DNA of 64,000 nucleotides from Zonotrichia leucophrys gambelii (taxonomy: Eukaryota; Chordata; Aves; Passeriformes; Passerellidae), in contig NW_026992306.1 of assembly GCF_028769735.1 (NCBI RefSeq), positions 62,001-126,000 on the forward strand. The letters are read 5' to 3'. Shown piece by piece: positions 1 through 9,428 of the stretch. Position numbers and translations under genes: made by a program. Under the pieces are notes generated by a model. It saw nothing but the letters and a program-made list of their open reading frames with translations. It did not search any database and had not been told where the DNA came from. Within the stretch, counting starts at the first letter, position 1, and each line of letters opens with the position of its first letter.

Positions 1-131
1 ACTTCTCGCTTTATTCCTTTTAGTATAGTAATAATGTATTATATATCATATATCAATAAATCCAGCCTTCTGATCAAGAAACAAGATTCTCGTCCTTCTC
101 TCTCACCATGAAGACCTCATCAGGTCGCTGT
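1..131 (+). mobile_element. LTR 3' end fragment (R/U5)
   Basis: The stretch resembles the last third of the complete solo LTR at 34683-35076: shared TTTTAGTATAGT, a TA-rich run, an AATAAA signal (about 55-60) and a pyrimidine-rich end. It is cut by the window edge and abuts an env remnant. The first ATG frame of the window starts inside it, so that protein start is chimeric and not a native gene start. Confidence 0.55.
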
Positions 132-345
132 AATAATCAAGGAAACAAGATCCAGATGGAAAGCAGCAACAACTGGTTCTGTGGACTTTTCAAACACTGG
201 GGGATCAAAAGCTGGCTCTCATCTCTAGTTAAGACTGTTTTGTGGGCTTTGTTTATTGTGTTCATTGTGCTGGTTATTGTATCCATTTTTGCTAAATGCC
301 TGCAAAACTCTGTGGCAGGAGCCTTCTTTATTGAAAACAAAAAGG
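132..345 (+). pseudogene. ERV env transmembrane-end remnant, copy 1
   Basis: The open frame here encodes a stalk motif (WFCGLFKHWGIKSW), a long hydrophobic membrane span rich in V, I, L and F, and a short tail, as expected for the C-terminal end of a retroviral Env transmembrane subunit. Nearly the same segment recurs at 8020-8220. The surface subunit, fusion peptide and heptad region are missing. The frame continues past 345 into LTR sequence, so the last part of the apparent protein is spurious. It is the env end of the provirus whose LTR follows at once. Confidence 0.7.
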
Positions 346-827
346 AGGGAGAGACGAGGGCCCAGAAGCCTACCATTGGAGCTGTAATACCTCAGGGCAA
401 AGTGACCAAGATAAAAGAGAGACACTGCTCAGAATGCAATGGTGACACCGATGGGCATTTGCAGGCTCATGGTGATGCCGCACGTTTTGCTGGTATCACC
501 CAGTTCAACTGCTGTATTTTCCTTATATGTACTCCCTCTAGAATGTTCCCCACTCTTGGGGGACCTGATATATATATACCAATATACCCTATTGGTCCTG
601 GCTTACTGTAATGCTCTGCTGCCATTCCCCCCCCATATAAAACGCAGTGTCCCCAGCCCCATTTTTCTCCCTCCCTGGACCCTCTTCATTGCAATACACA
701 ATGTTTGGAGTTCCACACAAAGATCCCTTTAGAGCCTCATTCACCAGCAGTTTAAGCAAGCGTGCTCCCAGCTCTGGGAGTTCCATTTCCTCACAGAGGC
801 TGGCTGTGGACAGGCCACCACACAGGA
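346..827 (+). mobile_element. LTR of betaretrovirus-like ERV, left copy
   Basis: This aligns by eye along its length with 8676-9107. Shared blocks include GGAGTTCCACACAAAGA, CAGCAGTTTAAGC and CCCAGCTCTGGGAG. A TATA box (TATAAAA) lies at 636-642. It follows an env 3' end, as a 3' LTR should. The two copies are clearly diverged, so the insertion is old. Confidence 0.65.
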
Positions 828-960
828 ACTGAGTGCACCAGGGAACCTGGCCTCCAATAAAAGGCATGAATCCCACAGCACACCCAAACCAATGCCTTGC
901 ATGTCTCTACTTTTTCCTCCTACTCTCATCTCTCTTGTCACTTTCCCCATTTTCTCTGAG
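828..960 (+). mobile_element. Leader/PBS-side repeat of the same ERV, left copy
   Basis: It begins with a degenerate version of the primer-binding site seen at 9110-9127, then CCAATAAAAGGCAT and a pyrimidine-rich tail. The block recurs at 3690-3830. Its place directly after an LTR suggests a 5' leader, which would mean another provirus once followed. The AATAAA could also be a poly(A) signal of an unrecognised LTR. Confidence 0.4.
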
Positions 961-1254
961 TGGGAGCTTGGCTTCTCTCTCCTGTCTGCAGGTTCAGCCA
1001 CACGTGTGACCCTGCAGGAACAGCCTGACCCACAGGGAAGTGGGAGAGGACTCTTTGTCAGGAACTGTAGTGACAAGAAAAGGAGGAATGGGATCAAACT
1101 GCAAGAGTTGGAAGAGATTTGATGATGGGAAGAAGTTCTTTATTGTCAGGGTGCTTGTCCCAGACACGGGGACCAGTGCAGAGAGGCTGTGGATGCCCCA
1201 TCCGAGCAACATCCAAGGCCAGCTGGGACAGTGGCCACAGCAACCTGGTGTGCT

Positions 1255-1332
1255 GGGAGGTTGCTCAGCTTGGAACCAGATGATCTTTAGGGTCCCTTCC
1301 AAGCCAAACCATTCAAGGATTTGATCATTCTG
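1255..1332 (+). repeat. CR1 LINE 3' end fragment
   Basis: The segment has the typical avian CR1 3' end: a GATGATCTTTAGGGTCCCTTCC run, CCAAACCATTC and a terminal ATTCTG-like repeat. Nothing of the CR1 ORF2 is seen upstream, so it is a severely 5'-truncated copy. Confidence 0.7.
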
Positions 1333-1557
1333 CCATCTCCATCTCCCACTGCGCAGCAGCCCTGAAATTTCAGTGACATCACAGCTCCCAGAGGGTTCCA
1401 GGTGGAACGTCCAGGACCTGGAAACGAGCAGAGCAGGCACTTCACTGGCTGCCAAGCATCAGTTGCCACTCTCTCTGTGCTCTGCCCCTCACTGCTCAGC
1501 TGTTGCTTCTGACTGGGCTTTTCCTGCTGCCTGCTCTGGAGCACCCATCCTGGCAGG

Positions 1558-1899
1558 ATGTGCACTGCTGTGCCAGTGGAGGTACAGTGCCATTCCAGGC
1601 AGGGGGGCACCTGGCTTGGGCAGGCTGCAGCCATGTGGCAATGGATGGTGTGGGACAGGAAGCCCACTGGGAGATTGTGCTGCCCCTTGCAGAGTGCCAG
1701 AGACAGTGTGGAGGAGATGGAAGTGGACATGGTGCTGGAGAGGGAGGAGAAGATGGAGGTGGACGAGGAAGATCCTGTTGAGGAGATGGAAGTAGAGGAG
1801 GGGGACAACATCGAAGACATGGAGGTTGATGAGGAGGATGACATTGAGGACATGGAAGTGGACGAGAAGGATGAGGAGGAGCCCATGGTCCTTGGATGA
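1558..1899 (+). CDS. Small acidic-repeat protein, unrecognised
   Basis: An open frame of 113 codons. Roughly residues 48-113 are almost wholly acidic, built from repeats of the type EEMEVD / IEDMEVDEED, and end in PMVLG. The N-terminal half has no recognisable domain and may be non-coding: GTGGAG|GTACAG at 1581/1582 and CCCTTGCAG at 1692 could bound a 111-nt intron, and the frame stays open either way. After the stop (1897-1899) there is a good splice donor (CACAG|GTAAG, after 1915) and an acceptor (TTCTTCCAG, ending 2189). The next exon holds a 3' UTR with repeated TGTAAATA motifs and an AATAAA. The stop lies 16 nt before the donor, too close to trigger nonsense-mediated decay. The preserved intron argues against a processed retrocopy. 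I do not recognise the gene, and the true start may lie in an upstream exon. Real gene is likelier than chance, but a transcribed pseudogene is possible. Confidence 0.5.
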   Translation: MCTAVPVEVQCHSRQGGTWLGQAAAMWQWMVWDRKPTGRLCCPLQSARDSVEEMEVDMVLEREEKMEVDEEDPVEEMEVEEGDNIEDMEVDEEDDIEDMEVDEKDEEEPMVLG

Positions 1900-1915
1900 A
1901 GATGGAGCCCCACAG

Positions 1916-2189
1916 GTAAGACAGGCAGCTGCTTCCCACGCCCTGCCCACACACACACTGGGTCCCCTGACGCCAGGCTGGGGCTGGGCTGGATGGCCCC
2001 GCTCAGGGACACGGTGCCCGCAGGGGGCCTGGATCGTGGTGGCACAAGCACCAGTCCTGGCCTGCCCTATGCTTGCCTGGGGCCACGCCAGCACTGCCAG
2101 CCCCAGCCCAGCCCCTGGGGCCCAGCTCCCAGCCCTGCTGGGCTCAGTGCTGGCAGCTGAGTCCAGCCCTGCTGCTTCCTTTCTTCCAG
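1916..2189 (+). other. Predicted 3'-UTR intron of the acidic-repeat gene
   Basis: The 274-nt segment is flanked by CACAG|GTAAG and a pyrimidine tract ending TTTCTTCCAG. It is GC-rich with no long conserved frame. Support is by splice consensus only; transcript data would be decisive. Confidence 0.5.
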
Positions 2190-2224
2190 GACTGATGCAG
2201 ATGATGGCACAGTTGTGATGCCTT

Positions 2225-2395
2225 TGTAAATACGTTTCAAAGTTTGGAAGTTGCTTGTAAATACGTTCAGTTCATTAGAAGTTTTCTGTAAATACGTTTT
2301 GAAGATTGTTAGTCCATCGGATCCCATGTAAATATGTTCTGTACATTGTTGTTGTTGTTATAAGGATTGTTATGATGAAACATGTTCTGTAAATC
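2225..2395 (+). promoter_or_regulatory. Cluster of Pumilio-type elements in a putative 3' UTR
   Basis: TGTAAATA, which fits the Pumilio consensus UGUANAUA, occurs at 2225, 2256, 2287 and 2327, with TGTAAATC at 2388. The first three are spaced exactly 31 bp apart within a diverged tandem repeat (TGTAAATACGTT core). The cluster sits between the predicted splice acceptor and the poly(A) signal, where PUF proteins would act on an mRNA. Confidence 0.55.
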
Positions 2396-2401
2396 TGAGC
2401 T

Positions 2402-2424
2402 TTTGCCGATCTTCGGCAAATAAA
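2402..2424 (+). terminator. Poly(A) signal with overlapping hairpin
   Basis: TTTGCCGA (2402-2409) and TCGGCAAA (2413-2420) form a perfect 8-bp stem with a 3-nt loop, and the stem's last bases run into AATAAA (2419-2424). A T-rich stretch follows within 20 nt. This is a plausible 3' end for the acidic-repeat gene. Confidence 0.6.
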
Positions 2425-2439
2425 TACTGTTTCTTTTTA

Positions 2440-3275
2440 AAACATCTCTACTTTTTGCCATTCTTTTGGGCGCAGGCAGCGTTTGCACACTTGTGGGTTC
2501 CTCTTGATCTGAGTTCCCAGGGCTGGAGGTCCCTGGGCATGCTGTCACTGCCACTCCAGGGCTGGGGGTCCCTGTGCACAGGGGCTCCCACTGACACCAC
2601 TCCTGGCACTGGGCACTGCTGCTCTTCCAGCCCTGGGGCACAGCGCTGTTCCCAAGAGATCAGATGTGACCAGCTCTCACCCAGGGGGCTCTCACAGCAC
2701 TCGCCCCTGCAGCCATGCCACCAAAGCAGGCAGCAAACCTTCAGCCACCCTTCCTGCCTGAGTCACAGGGACTCCTGGGCCCAGAGCCGGCAGCAGGCCA
2801 CAGGCATGCAAAATCCACCTGCACGCTCTGAAGGCCACCACAGCCTTGGCAACTGGGGCACCTGCATCTGGGCTGCTGCAGGGGCTGATCTTTAAGGCTT
2901 GCAGCCTCCAAAGGCTCCGGCCTCTGCTTCCCAGCCTGCTCTGCACTGCCCTGAGCCCGCATTGTTCAAGAGACAAAAGCCAAGCCAGGGCATCCTCACC
3001 CTGCCCGCATTCCTGCTGCTGGCAGCGGCCACTGGCCCTGGGCCCCACTCGGGTGACAGCTGCAGGAACAGGGCAGGCTGTGCTGGGCAGGGGCACGGGG
3101 CTTTGCGCCCTGGGGCTGCTGCTGCTGCTGCTGGGGGCCATGGGCCCAACAGGGCCCCGAGCTCAGCCCCTGCCCGGGCAGCTGCCCCCAAAGCCCCACA
3201 CTCCCTGAGCATTCCCATCACAGCTGCCAAGGGGAAATCCCATGGGCTTCAGGAAAGAAATTCCCAATAGTGACT
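2440..3275. other. GC-rich non-coding stretch with short CTG tract
   Basis: No gene is supported. There is a short (CTG)n run near 3115-3135 that encodes a leucine stretch in one frame and alanines on the other strand. Open frames here exist on both strands simply because of GC content. Confidence 0.4.
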
Positions 3276-3279
3276 AAAC

Positions 3280-3689
3280 CAAGGGGTCCAACAGGAAGGT
3301 CAGCACCAGGTGATATTTACAGTACCTTTACGAATGTGGGTGCAGAGCAGGTGAGATCTCCAGGGCCTCTGGCAGTGCCTGCTCTGCAGGTGAGGCTGTG
3401 GGGCTGCTCCCAGTGGGACAGAGCACCATGCTCAGGCCAGCCCTCAGCCCCTCACAGCTGATCCCAAGGAGCAGGCTCAGAAAGCATTTTCAGACCACTT
3501 GCTGCAGATATTTCAAAGGACTTAATGTCATTCAAAGTCACCTTGCACATTTAGTTTTGGTGTTGTGGCATGAGAAGCCATGTAGGTGCGTCTGAATGTG
3601 CACTCAGGGCACTTCCACTGCCATCCCAAAGGACAGGCCTCTGCTTTCAGCACTGCTGAGCTCCTCACCCAGCAATGGAGTCTCAGGAA
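3280..3689 (+). mobile_element. ERV U3-side repeat, 5' copy
   Basis: It aligns with 8243-8660 over about 400 bp, for example the shared GTCAGCACCAG, TACCTTTACGAATGTGGG and CAGACCACTTGCTGCAG. In the right copy this block sits between env and the LTR core; here the LTR core is missing and leader sequence follows directly. It is therefore a deleted 5' LTR region of the provirus whose genes lie at 3840-8240. Confidence 0.55.
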
Positions 3690-3830
3690 GAGGCAGGAAT
3701 TGAGTGCACCAGGGAACCTGGCCTCTAATAAAAGGCATAAATCCCACAGGCCACTAAACCCAAAGCCTTGCATGTCAGTACATTTTTGTCCTTCTCTCAT
3801 CCCTCATGTCACTTTCCCCAAAACCTACCA
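3690..3830 (+). mobile_element. Leader/PBS-side repeat, second copy
   Basis: A close match to 828-960 (GAGTGCACCAGGGAACCTGGCCT, then AATAAAAGGCAT). It leads into degenerate gag sequence from about 3840. Confidence 0.4.
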
Positions 3831-3839
3831 TTGCACAAA

Positions 3840-4440
3840 TGGTCGAGGCATGCACCCTTAAGGCATCCTAACACCTTTATGCCAGCCTAGATAAGGCTAC
3901 CAGTCAGGGTCTATTTGTGGTGCTAGTAGCCTCCCAATTTATTCCCTGAAATATACATGAAAAATGACCTTGCATTAAATGTGGGGAAATGAGGCATTTT
4001 CAACAGAATTGTAAAAATACAGGCTATTACCAGGGACCTTCTAGGTGTCACAACCACTGTCCTCACTGCCCCCCTCATCCACATGCTTTCCAAAACCAGC
4101 AAAACCGGTGGTCTGCAATGACACCAAATGTGAGGCCGTTCCGCCCTACTCACCCGTACATCCTTGAGAACCAGCACAGTGACCTTCTCAGATCCATCGG
4201 GACAGCTCGATTGCTGCAGAAACTCGACAGAAGACAGTTCTGCCCTGGAACCCAAAGGCAGCTGGTAAGAGCCGTTTCAATTCCAATCCATAATATTTAT
4301 GTTCACCATATTCCAACAGGCAAATACGGGCCTGAAGAACGGCGCAGAGACATTTTGATTTTAACCAACACCAGGGAAGGGTTGGACACACTCACTATAC
4401 TACATGATGTAGTCGCCTTGACATTATGCAGGAGATAACT
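3840..4440 (+). pseudogene. gag: Betaretrovirus-like gag nucleocapsid / dUTPase-region remnant
   Basis: A classical CCHC zinc knuckle (CIKCGEMRHFQQNC, C-X2-C-X4-H-X4-C) is encoded from 3971. A second cysteine/histidine-rich stretch follows but has lost the knuckle pattern. The long frame from 3989 then runs through sequence with the place and character of a betaretroviral dUTPase-containing pro region, but no full dUTPase motif set can be read in one frame. Upstream capsid sequence is reduced to a fragment with stops. The gene is dead. Confidence 0.6.
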
Positions 4441-4683
4441 GTCCAGGCTCTATGCTTAGATCCTCCCCTTTTCATTCCAAAAGGAACAGTTATAGTCAGA
4501 GACTACCTCCTACTGGACATGATCACCACACCAGCTGATCCAATGGTGATGTGGGCACAGATTACGGGCCGAAATAGACCCGTTCTAAAGTGTGCTTTGT
4601 CGTGTAAAGGGAGAAAGAGATGTCTTTCAGGATTATTAGATACAGGACCTGACATCACGAAAATTTCCGCTCTGATTGGCTAA
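4426..4683 (+). pseudogene. pro: dUTPase/protease remnant
   Basis: The frame encodes the end of a betaretroviral dUTPase-like domain (VQALCLDPPLFIPKGTVI) followed by a retropepsin active-site segment. That segment reads LLDTGPD, so the usual alanine after DTG is a proline here. The flap and C-terminal half are not readable in frame. Confidence 0.6.
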
Positions 4684-4833
4684 AGGATGGCCCCTGGTTC
4701 CAACTGCTGGGGAAATTTTAGCCATCGGGAGAGCCACTACCAGCTTCTGGAGTCAAGACACCATCTGCATGGAAGGTCCTGAGGGCACAGTTGCTACAGT
4801 AAGATCATTCATCACCTGGGCGCCAATAACACT

Positions 4834-5775
4834 TTGGCGAAGAGACCTCTTGTCCCAGTGGAGGACAAGGCTAGAGATCCTATCAACACCTCAGGGTTTC
4901 TAGATGGGGCCACTGAGCAACGTGTCACCCTACAGTTAACCAGGAAGACCAACGACCCCATATGGGTGGATCAGTGGCCCCTCCCAGGCAGAAAGTTAAA
5001 GGCCCTGCAGTCCCTCGTGCAGGAGCAGCTTTCTGTGGGCCACATTGTACCATCTACTAGCCCCTGGAATGCGCCTGTCCTTGTCATACAAAAGCCTGGC
5101 AAAGACAAGAAGCGGCTCCTGCAGGACCTTAGGAAAATCAACGAGGTCATTGAGGACATGGGTCCCCTCCAATCCGGCCTGCCCTCAGCCTCCATGATTC
5201 CCCAAGACTGATAGATGGTTGTTATAGAACTAAATGACTGATTTGTTGACTCCCCCTTGCATTCTAATGACAAATCTGGTTTGCCTTTTCCATCCCTAAA
5301 CTGACAAGCACTTTTACAGAGGTACCAGTGGACCTCATTTCCTCAAGGAATGAAGCAGAGCCCTGCTATTTGTCAATGGCTTGGAGCCCAAATTCCCTTA
5401 CCCATCCAGAAAAGACATCCTCACACTATCGTTTTTCATTATATGGATGATACACTCATTTGTGCAGAAGCTCAAATCATTTTGGACGTTGCAGTAGAAG
5501 ACGTCATCAGTGCAGTACGGGAGAAAGGTTTTGAGATTGCAGCAGATAAAGTCCAAAAGACAGCCCCCTGGAAGTACCTCGGCCTAAAAAGCACAGAGAG
5601 AACCATCACACCCCAAAGACTGCAAATCAAGGACAACCCAAAGACTCTGCGAGGACTCCACAGGCTCTGTGGAAGCATCAGTTGGGTACATTCACGGCTG
5701 GGAATCACCACAGAAGATCTTGCGCCACTGTTCCTGCTGCTCCTTAAACACAGTGAAGAACTCAATTCCCCGTGA
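4834..5775 (+). pseudogene. pol: Reverse transcriptase remnant
   Basis: The first part (4834-5211) shows the N-terminal RT fingers, with a PLPGRKLKALQSLV-type start, SPWNAPVLVIQK and a RLLQDLRKINEV motif. The second (5350-5775) has the active site YMDD at 5440-5451 and the following WKYLG thumb-entry motif. Between them (5212-5349) stop codons and small indels break the frame. It belongs to the same plus-strand betaretrovirus-like element as the zinc knuckle upstream. Confidence 0.8.
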
Positions 5776-7480
5776 TCACTGACACCGGCAGAGGAAGCAG
5801 CTGTACAAAAGGTAACCCAGGCGATTCAAACTAAACAGGCACACAGATACCACCCTGATTTTCCTTTCTCCCTGGCAATCCTTGGTGTAAGTCCAAAATG
5901 CCATGCATTTATGTTTCAGTGGGAACTCAACTACCTCAGATCCCTGAGAGAAATTGAATGTGTTTTCAGAGCAACACCTACTAAAACTATTACAACCCCA
6001 CAGAAAGTTACTGCGAACTGATCGGGAAGCTAGAGAGTCATGCTCCTTGCAGAACAGACCTTGTGAATATGTACATAGTTCTCACTCAAAAACACCATTG
6101 GCTACTTCAAAACATCTGAAACTGCAATACGCCTTAGATAGTTTTTGAACAGGCAGGATCAGCCATCAACTTCCATCTCAAATATCCTATGCTGCTTAGA
6201 TCTTTAAATTACCTGAGACAACAGATCCACTGTAGCCACCTGCCCAATTGTCGACATGCCTTGCTTCTGTCAGAGTGGAGTCAATCCAGTGACGACAGAG
6301 ACCCCAGACGGCCATCAGATATCACCACTAAGCGCTTGGCAGACTAAAACACCACGTCTCAATTGATGCCTTTTCCATGGCATCCTTGGTGTAAGTCCAA
6401 AATTCCATGCATTTATGTTTCAGTGGGACTCAACTACCTCAGATCCCCTGAGAGAAATTGAATGTGTTTTCAGAGCACACCAACCTACTAAAACTATTAC
6501 AACCCCACAGAAAGTTACTGCAGAACTGATCAGGAAAGCTAGAGAGTGTCAGTGCTCCCTTGCAGGAACAGACCTTGTGAATATGTACATACTTCTCACT
6601 CAAAAAAACCTCAATTGGCTACTTCAAACATCTGAACCACTGCAATACGCCTTAGATAGTTTTTGAACAGGCTAGGATCAGCCATCACTTCGATCATCAA
6701 AATATTCCTGTGCTGCTTAGGATTTTTAAAATTACCTGAGACCAGGCAAGATCCACTGTAGCCACCTGCCCAAATTGTCAGGAACATGGCCTTGCTTCTG
6801 TCAGAGCTGGAGTCAATCCAAGTGGACGAGAGAGTCTCCACATCTGGCCATCAGACATCACACACTAAGCCGCTTTGGCAGACTAAAATACATCCACGTC
6901 TCAATTGATGCCTTTTCCAGTGCGGTTTTTGCCTCTGCCCATGTTGGTGAAAAAATCAAAAGACGCTATAAAGCATCACTTTTTAATTTTTTGCACCTTA
7001 GCAGTTCCACAGGAAATTAAAACTGATAATGCTCCTGCCTTATACCTTGTACTGATTCCAACACGTTTCTGACCACTGGGGTATAAATATGTGACAGGCA
7101 TTCCACACTCCGCCACAGGACAGTCCCGAGTGAGGAGGGCTTACTGATCCATCAAAAGGATCCTTGATCACCTGGGTGGGGAGTCCAGATATTAGCTCCC
7201 TTTGAGAGACTGGCCAAGGCTCTTTAGGTATTCAACATTTTGAACAACTCATTTATGGAGAAAATTCCCACAATCATCAGGCATTTTACTAATTCACCTG
7301 CAGCCCAATTAAAAGAAAAGCCACCTGCGTTGATCAAAGAACCTGAATCTAAAGAAATTATGGGCCTGTTCCCATTAATTACTTGGGGAAGAAAATACAC
7401 TTGTGTCTCTCCAGCAGCAAACCCAATACAGACCCCAGCAAAATCATAAAACCATTTCTGGGAACGGCGAGGCAAACACT
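5776..7480 (+). pseudogene. pol: RT connection / RNase H / integrase remnant
   Basis: Pieces of the RT connection, RNase H and integrase region can be read in short frames. They include a segment ending in QYALDSF (present twice), an integrase zinc-region-like piece, and near 6890-7000 a piece with the I-H-V-S-I-D-A-F-S pattern of the integrase core around its first aspartate. No full DDE triad is readable. A duplicated segment lies inside (5879-6379 and 6380-6917). Confidence 0.6.
5879..6917 (+). repeat. Tandem duplication inside the ERV pol remnant
   Basis: Copy 1 (5879-6379) and copy 2 (6380-6917) both start at CCTTGGTGTAAGTCCAAAAT and run through the same RNase H/integrase sequence. Copy 1 differs from copy 2 mostly by scattered loss of single bases, so it is about 40 bp shorter and its frames are more broken. 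Confidence 0.8.
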
Positions 7481-7823
7481 AGAGCCACCATCAGAAGAAC
7501 AGAATGAAAGCCAAAGAGTGAGAGCAGCAGCCTGGGAAAGAGAAAGGATAAAAGGACAAACAAAGATCTTCTAAGCAGCGTTGACCACCCACACCAAGAC
7601 CAAGATAGCACACACACCACTATTCAGGATATATGACTTAACTTTGCAAAAACTATATTTTAGCATTGATATGTGATCCTTCTAATAAGCTGCGATCACA
7701 CACTTGGCATACAGAAGAGAAAGTTCAGTAGGACCAGAACTTAGGTTTCACCTTCTACTCTCTTTATCTGTTTACTTTTAGGCCATCCAAGCCTCCAGAT
7801 ACTACATGAGCTAAAGTCAGAGG

Positions 7824-8270
7824 ATGCTGCCGTTTGTTGCCGCTGCAGCAGGAATCTGGATGCTCCTCCCTGAGCCGCGTGCCTTCAGCTGGGTGCTTCC
7901 ACAGTCAAGCCCTAATTTCATGTCCATGGCCATGGCTGACAGGCATTTGAAGGCATGTGTTTTTCAACCTGTGTCACAGAGGGAGTCAATATACCAGAGC
8001 ATCCAGCTGCTGAAAGATCGAGGAAACAAGATCCAGATGGAAAGCAACAACGACTGGTTCAGTGGACTTTTCAAACACTGGGGGATCAAAAGCTGGCTCT
8101 CATCTCTAGTTAAGACTGTTTTGTGGGCTTTGTTTATTGTATTCATTGTGCTGGTTATTGTATCCATTTTTGCTAAATGCCTGCAAAACTCTGTGGCAGA
8201 AGCCTTCTTTATAGAAAATAAATTGCATTTGTTTTTCAATGAGTCCAAGGGGAAAGTCAGCACCAGCTGA
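7824..8270 (+). pseudogene. env: ERV env remnant, copy 2
   Basis: The 148-codon frame ends with the transmembrane segment (WFSGLFKHWGIKSW and a long hydrophobic span) that is also present at 132-345. The N-terminal part has a hydrophobic, signal-peptide-like start, but the surface subunit, furin site and CX6CC region are absent, so most of env is deleted. The frame's stop lies just inside the U3-side repeat. Confidence 0.65.
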
Positions 8271-8675
8271 TGTTTGCAGTACCTTTACGAATGTGGGTGC
8301 AGAGCAGGTGAGATCTCCAGGGCCTCTGGCAGTGCCTGCTCTGCAGGTGAGGCTGTGGGGCTGCTCCCAGTGGGACACAGCACCGGGCTCAGGCCAGCCC
8401 TCAGCCCCTCACAGCTGATCCCATGGAGCAGGCTCAGAAAGCAGTTTCAGACCACTTGCTGCAGATATTTCAAAGGACTAAATGTCATTCAAAGAAGCCA
8501 CCTTGCACACTTAGTTCTGGTGTTTTGGCATGAGAAGCCCTGAAGGTGCCTCTGAATGTCTACTCAGGGAAATTCCACTGCCATCCCAAAGGGAACACAA
8601 GGGACAGGCCTCTGCTTTCAGCACTGTTGAGGTCTGAACCCAGTAATGAAATCTCAGGAAGTAGTAGTTTTGTGG
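8243..8675 (+). mobile_element. ERV U3-side repeat, 3' copy
   Basis: The downstream partner of 3280-3689. It lies between the env end and the LTR core at 8676. It is either the 5' half of a long U3 or a non-coding 3' region of the provirus. Confidence 0.5.
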
Positions 8676-9107
8676 AGGTCCAGGGGCCTACCAGTGGAAC
8701 TGCAATACCTCAGGGGAAAGATAATGTATTAAAGTGAAGCAGTCCTCTAAATGTAATGATCCTGCCCAACGCCTTTTGCAGGCTTATGGGGATTCAACAG
8801 GGTTTCTTGGTATCATGAACTTCTTTTTTTCCTTATACGTACTCCACCTAGGATGTTCTCAGGTCTCTTTTCGCCTGTTGTTCCTGGGTTGCTGCATTTA
8901 AGACACTTTAATCGCCTATATATAAATCCTGTGTTCCCTTCTCCATTTTGTCTTCCTCCCTGGACCCTCTTCAGCACAATCCACAGTGTCTGGAGTTCCA
9001 CACAAAGACCCCTCTCTTGCCTCATTCATCAGCAGTTTAAGCGAGCCTGCTCCCAGCTCTGGGAGTCCAGGTCTTTCACAGAGACTGGCTGTAGACACAC
9101 CACAACA
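8676..9107 (+). mobile_element. LTR of betaretrovirus-like ERV, right copy
   Basis: It aligns with 346-827 and ends in CACAACA directly before a primer-binding site, which fixes its 3' boundary. A TATATAAAT box lies near 8919-8927. The 5' boundary is uncertain because the repeat continues upstream. Confidence 0.65.
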
Positions 9108-9109
9108 AG

Positions 9110-9127
9110 TGGTGCCCAAACAGGGAC
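9110..9127 (+). other. Primer-binding site, tRNA-Lys-like
   Basis: TGGTGCCCAAACAGGGAC lies 2 nt after the LTR end. It differs at two positions from the tRNA-Lys3 complement used by many betaretroviruses and lentiviruses. A PBS downstream of what is also a 3' LTR means another provirus body follows. Confidence 0.65.
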
Positions 9128-9428
9128 CTTCTTTGAGAATTCCCTGAGAGCGACTCCAGTGAAGATCCGGCTGTGCCACCGTCACCAGACAGAAAACACC
9201 TCGGGTCAGCCTCTGCCCTGGAGTGGGACCTGAGTTCTGTCAGGGCTTGCTGAAGGCATCCTCAAGGGGCAGGAGGGCCGGCTCAGCTGGTGAAGCCCAT
9301 GGGACATTTTGAAACACCTGCATCCAGAGCTGCCAGAGCAGTGAGTTGGGGGACAGGCGCCTGCAGTGCAGGATCCTTGGGTGATATTTTAGTCCTGTGG
9401 GTGGGCGACCCTTTCCATCAGGGCAGCT

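Noticed and set aside
1287..2094. Serine-rich 254-codon and proline-rich 201- and 152-codon minus-strand frames
   Set aside because: They are antisense readings of the acidic-repeat exon; the splice and poly(A) signals are on the plus strand.
2846..3208. Plus-strand frame with a leucine run resembling a signal peptide
   Set aside because: The leucines come from a CTG tract, the rest has no domain, and there are overlapping frames on both strands.
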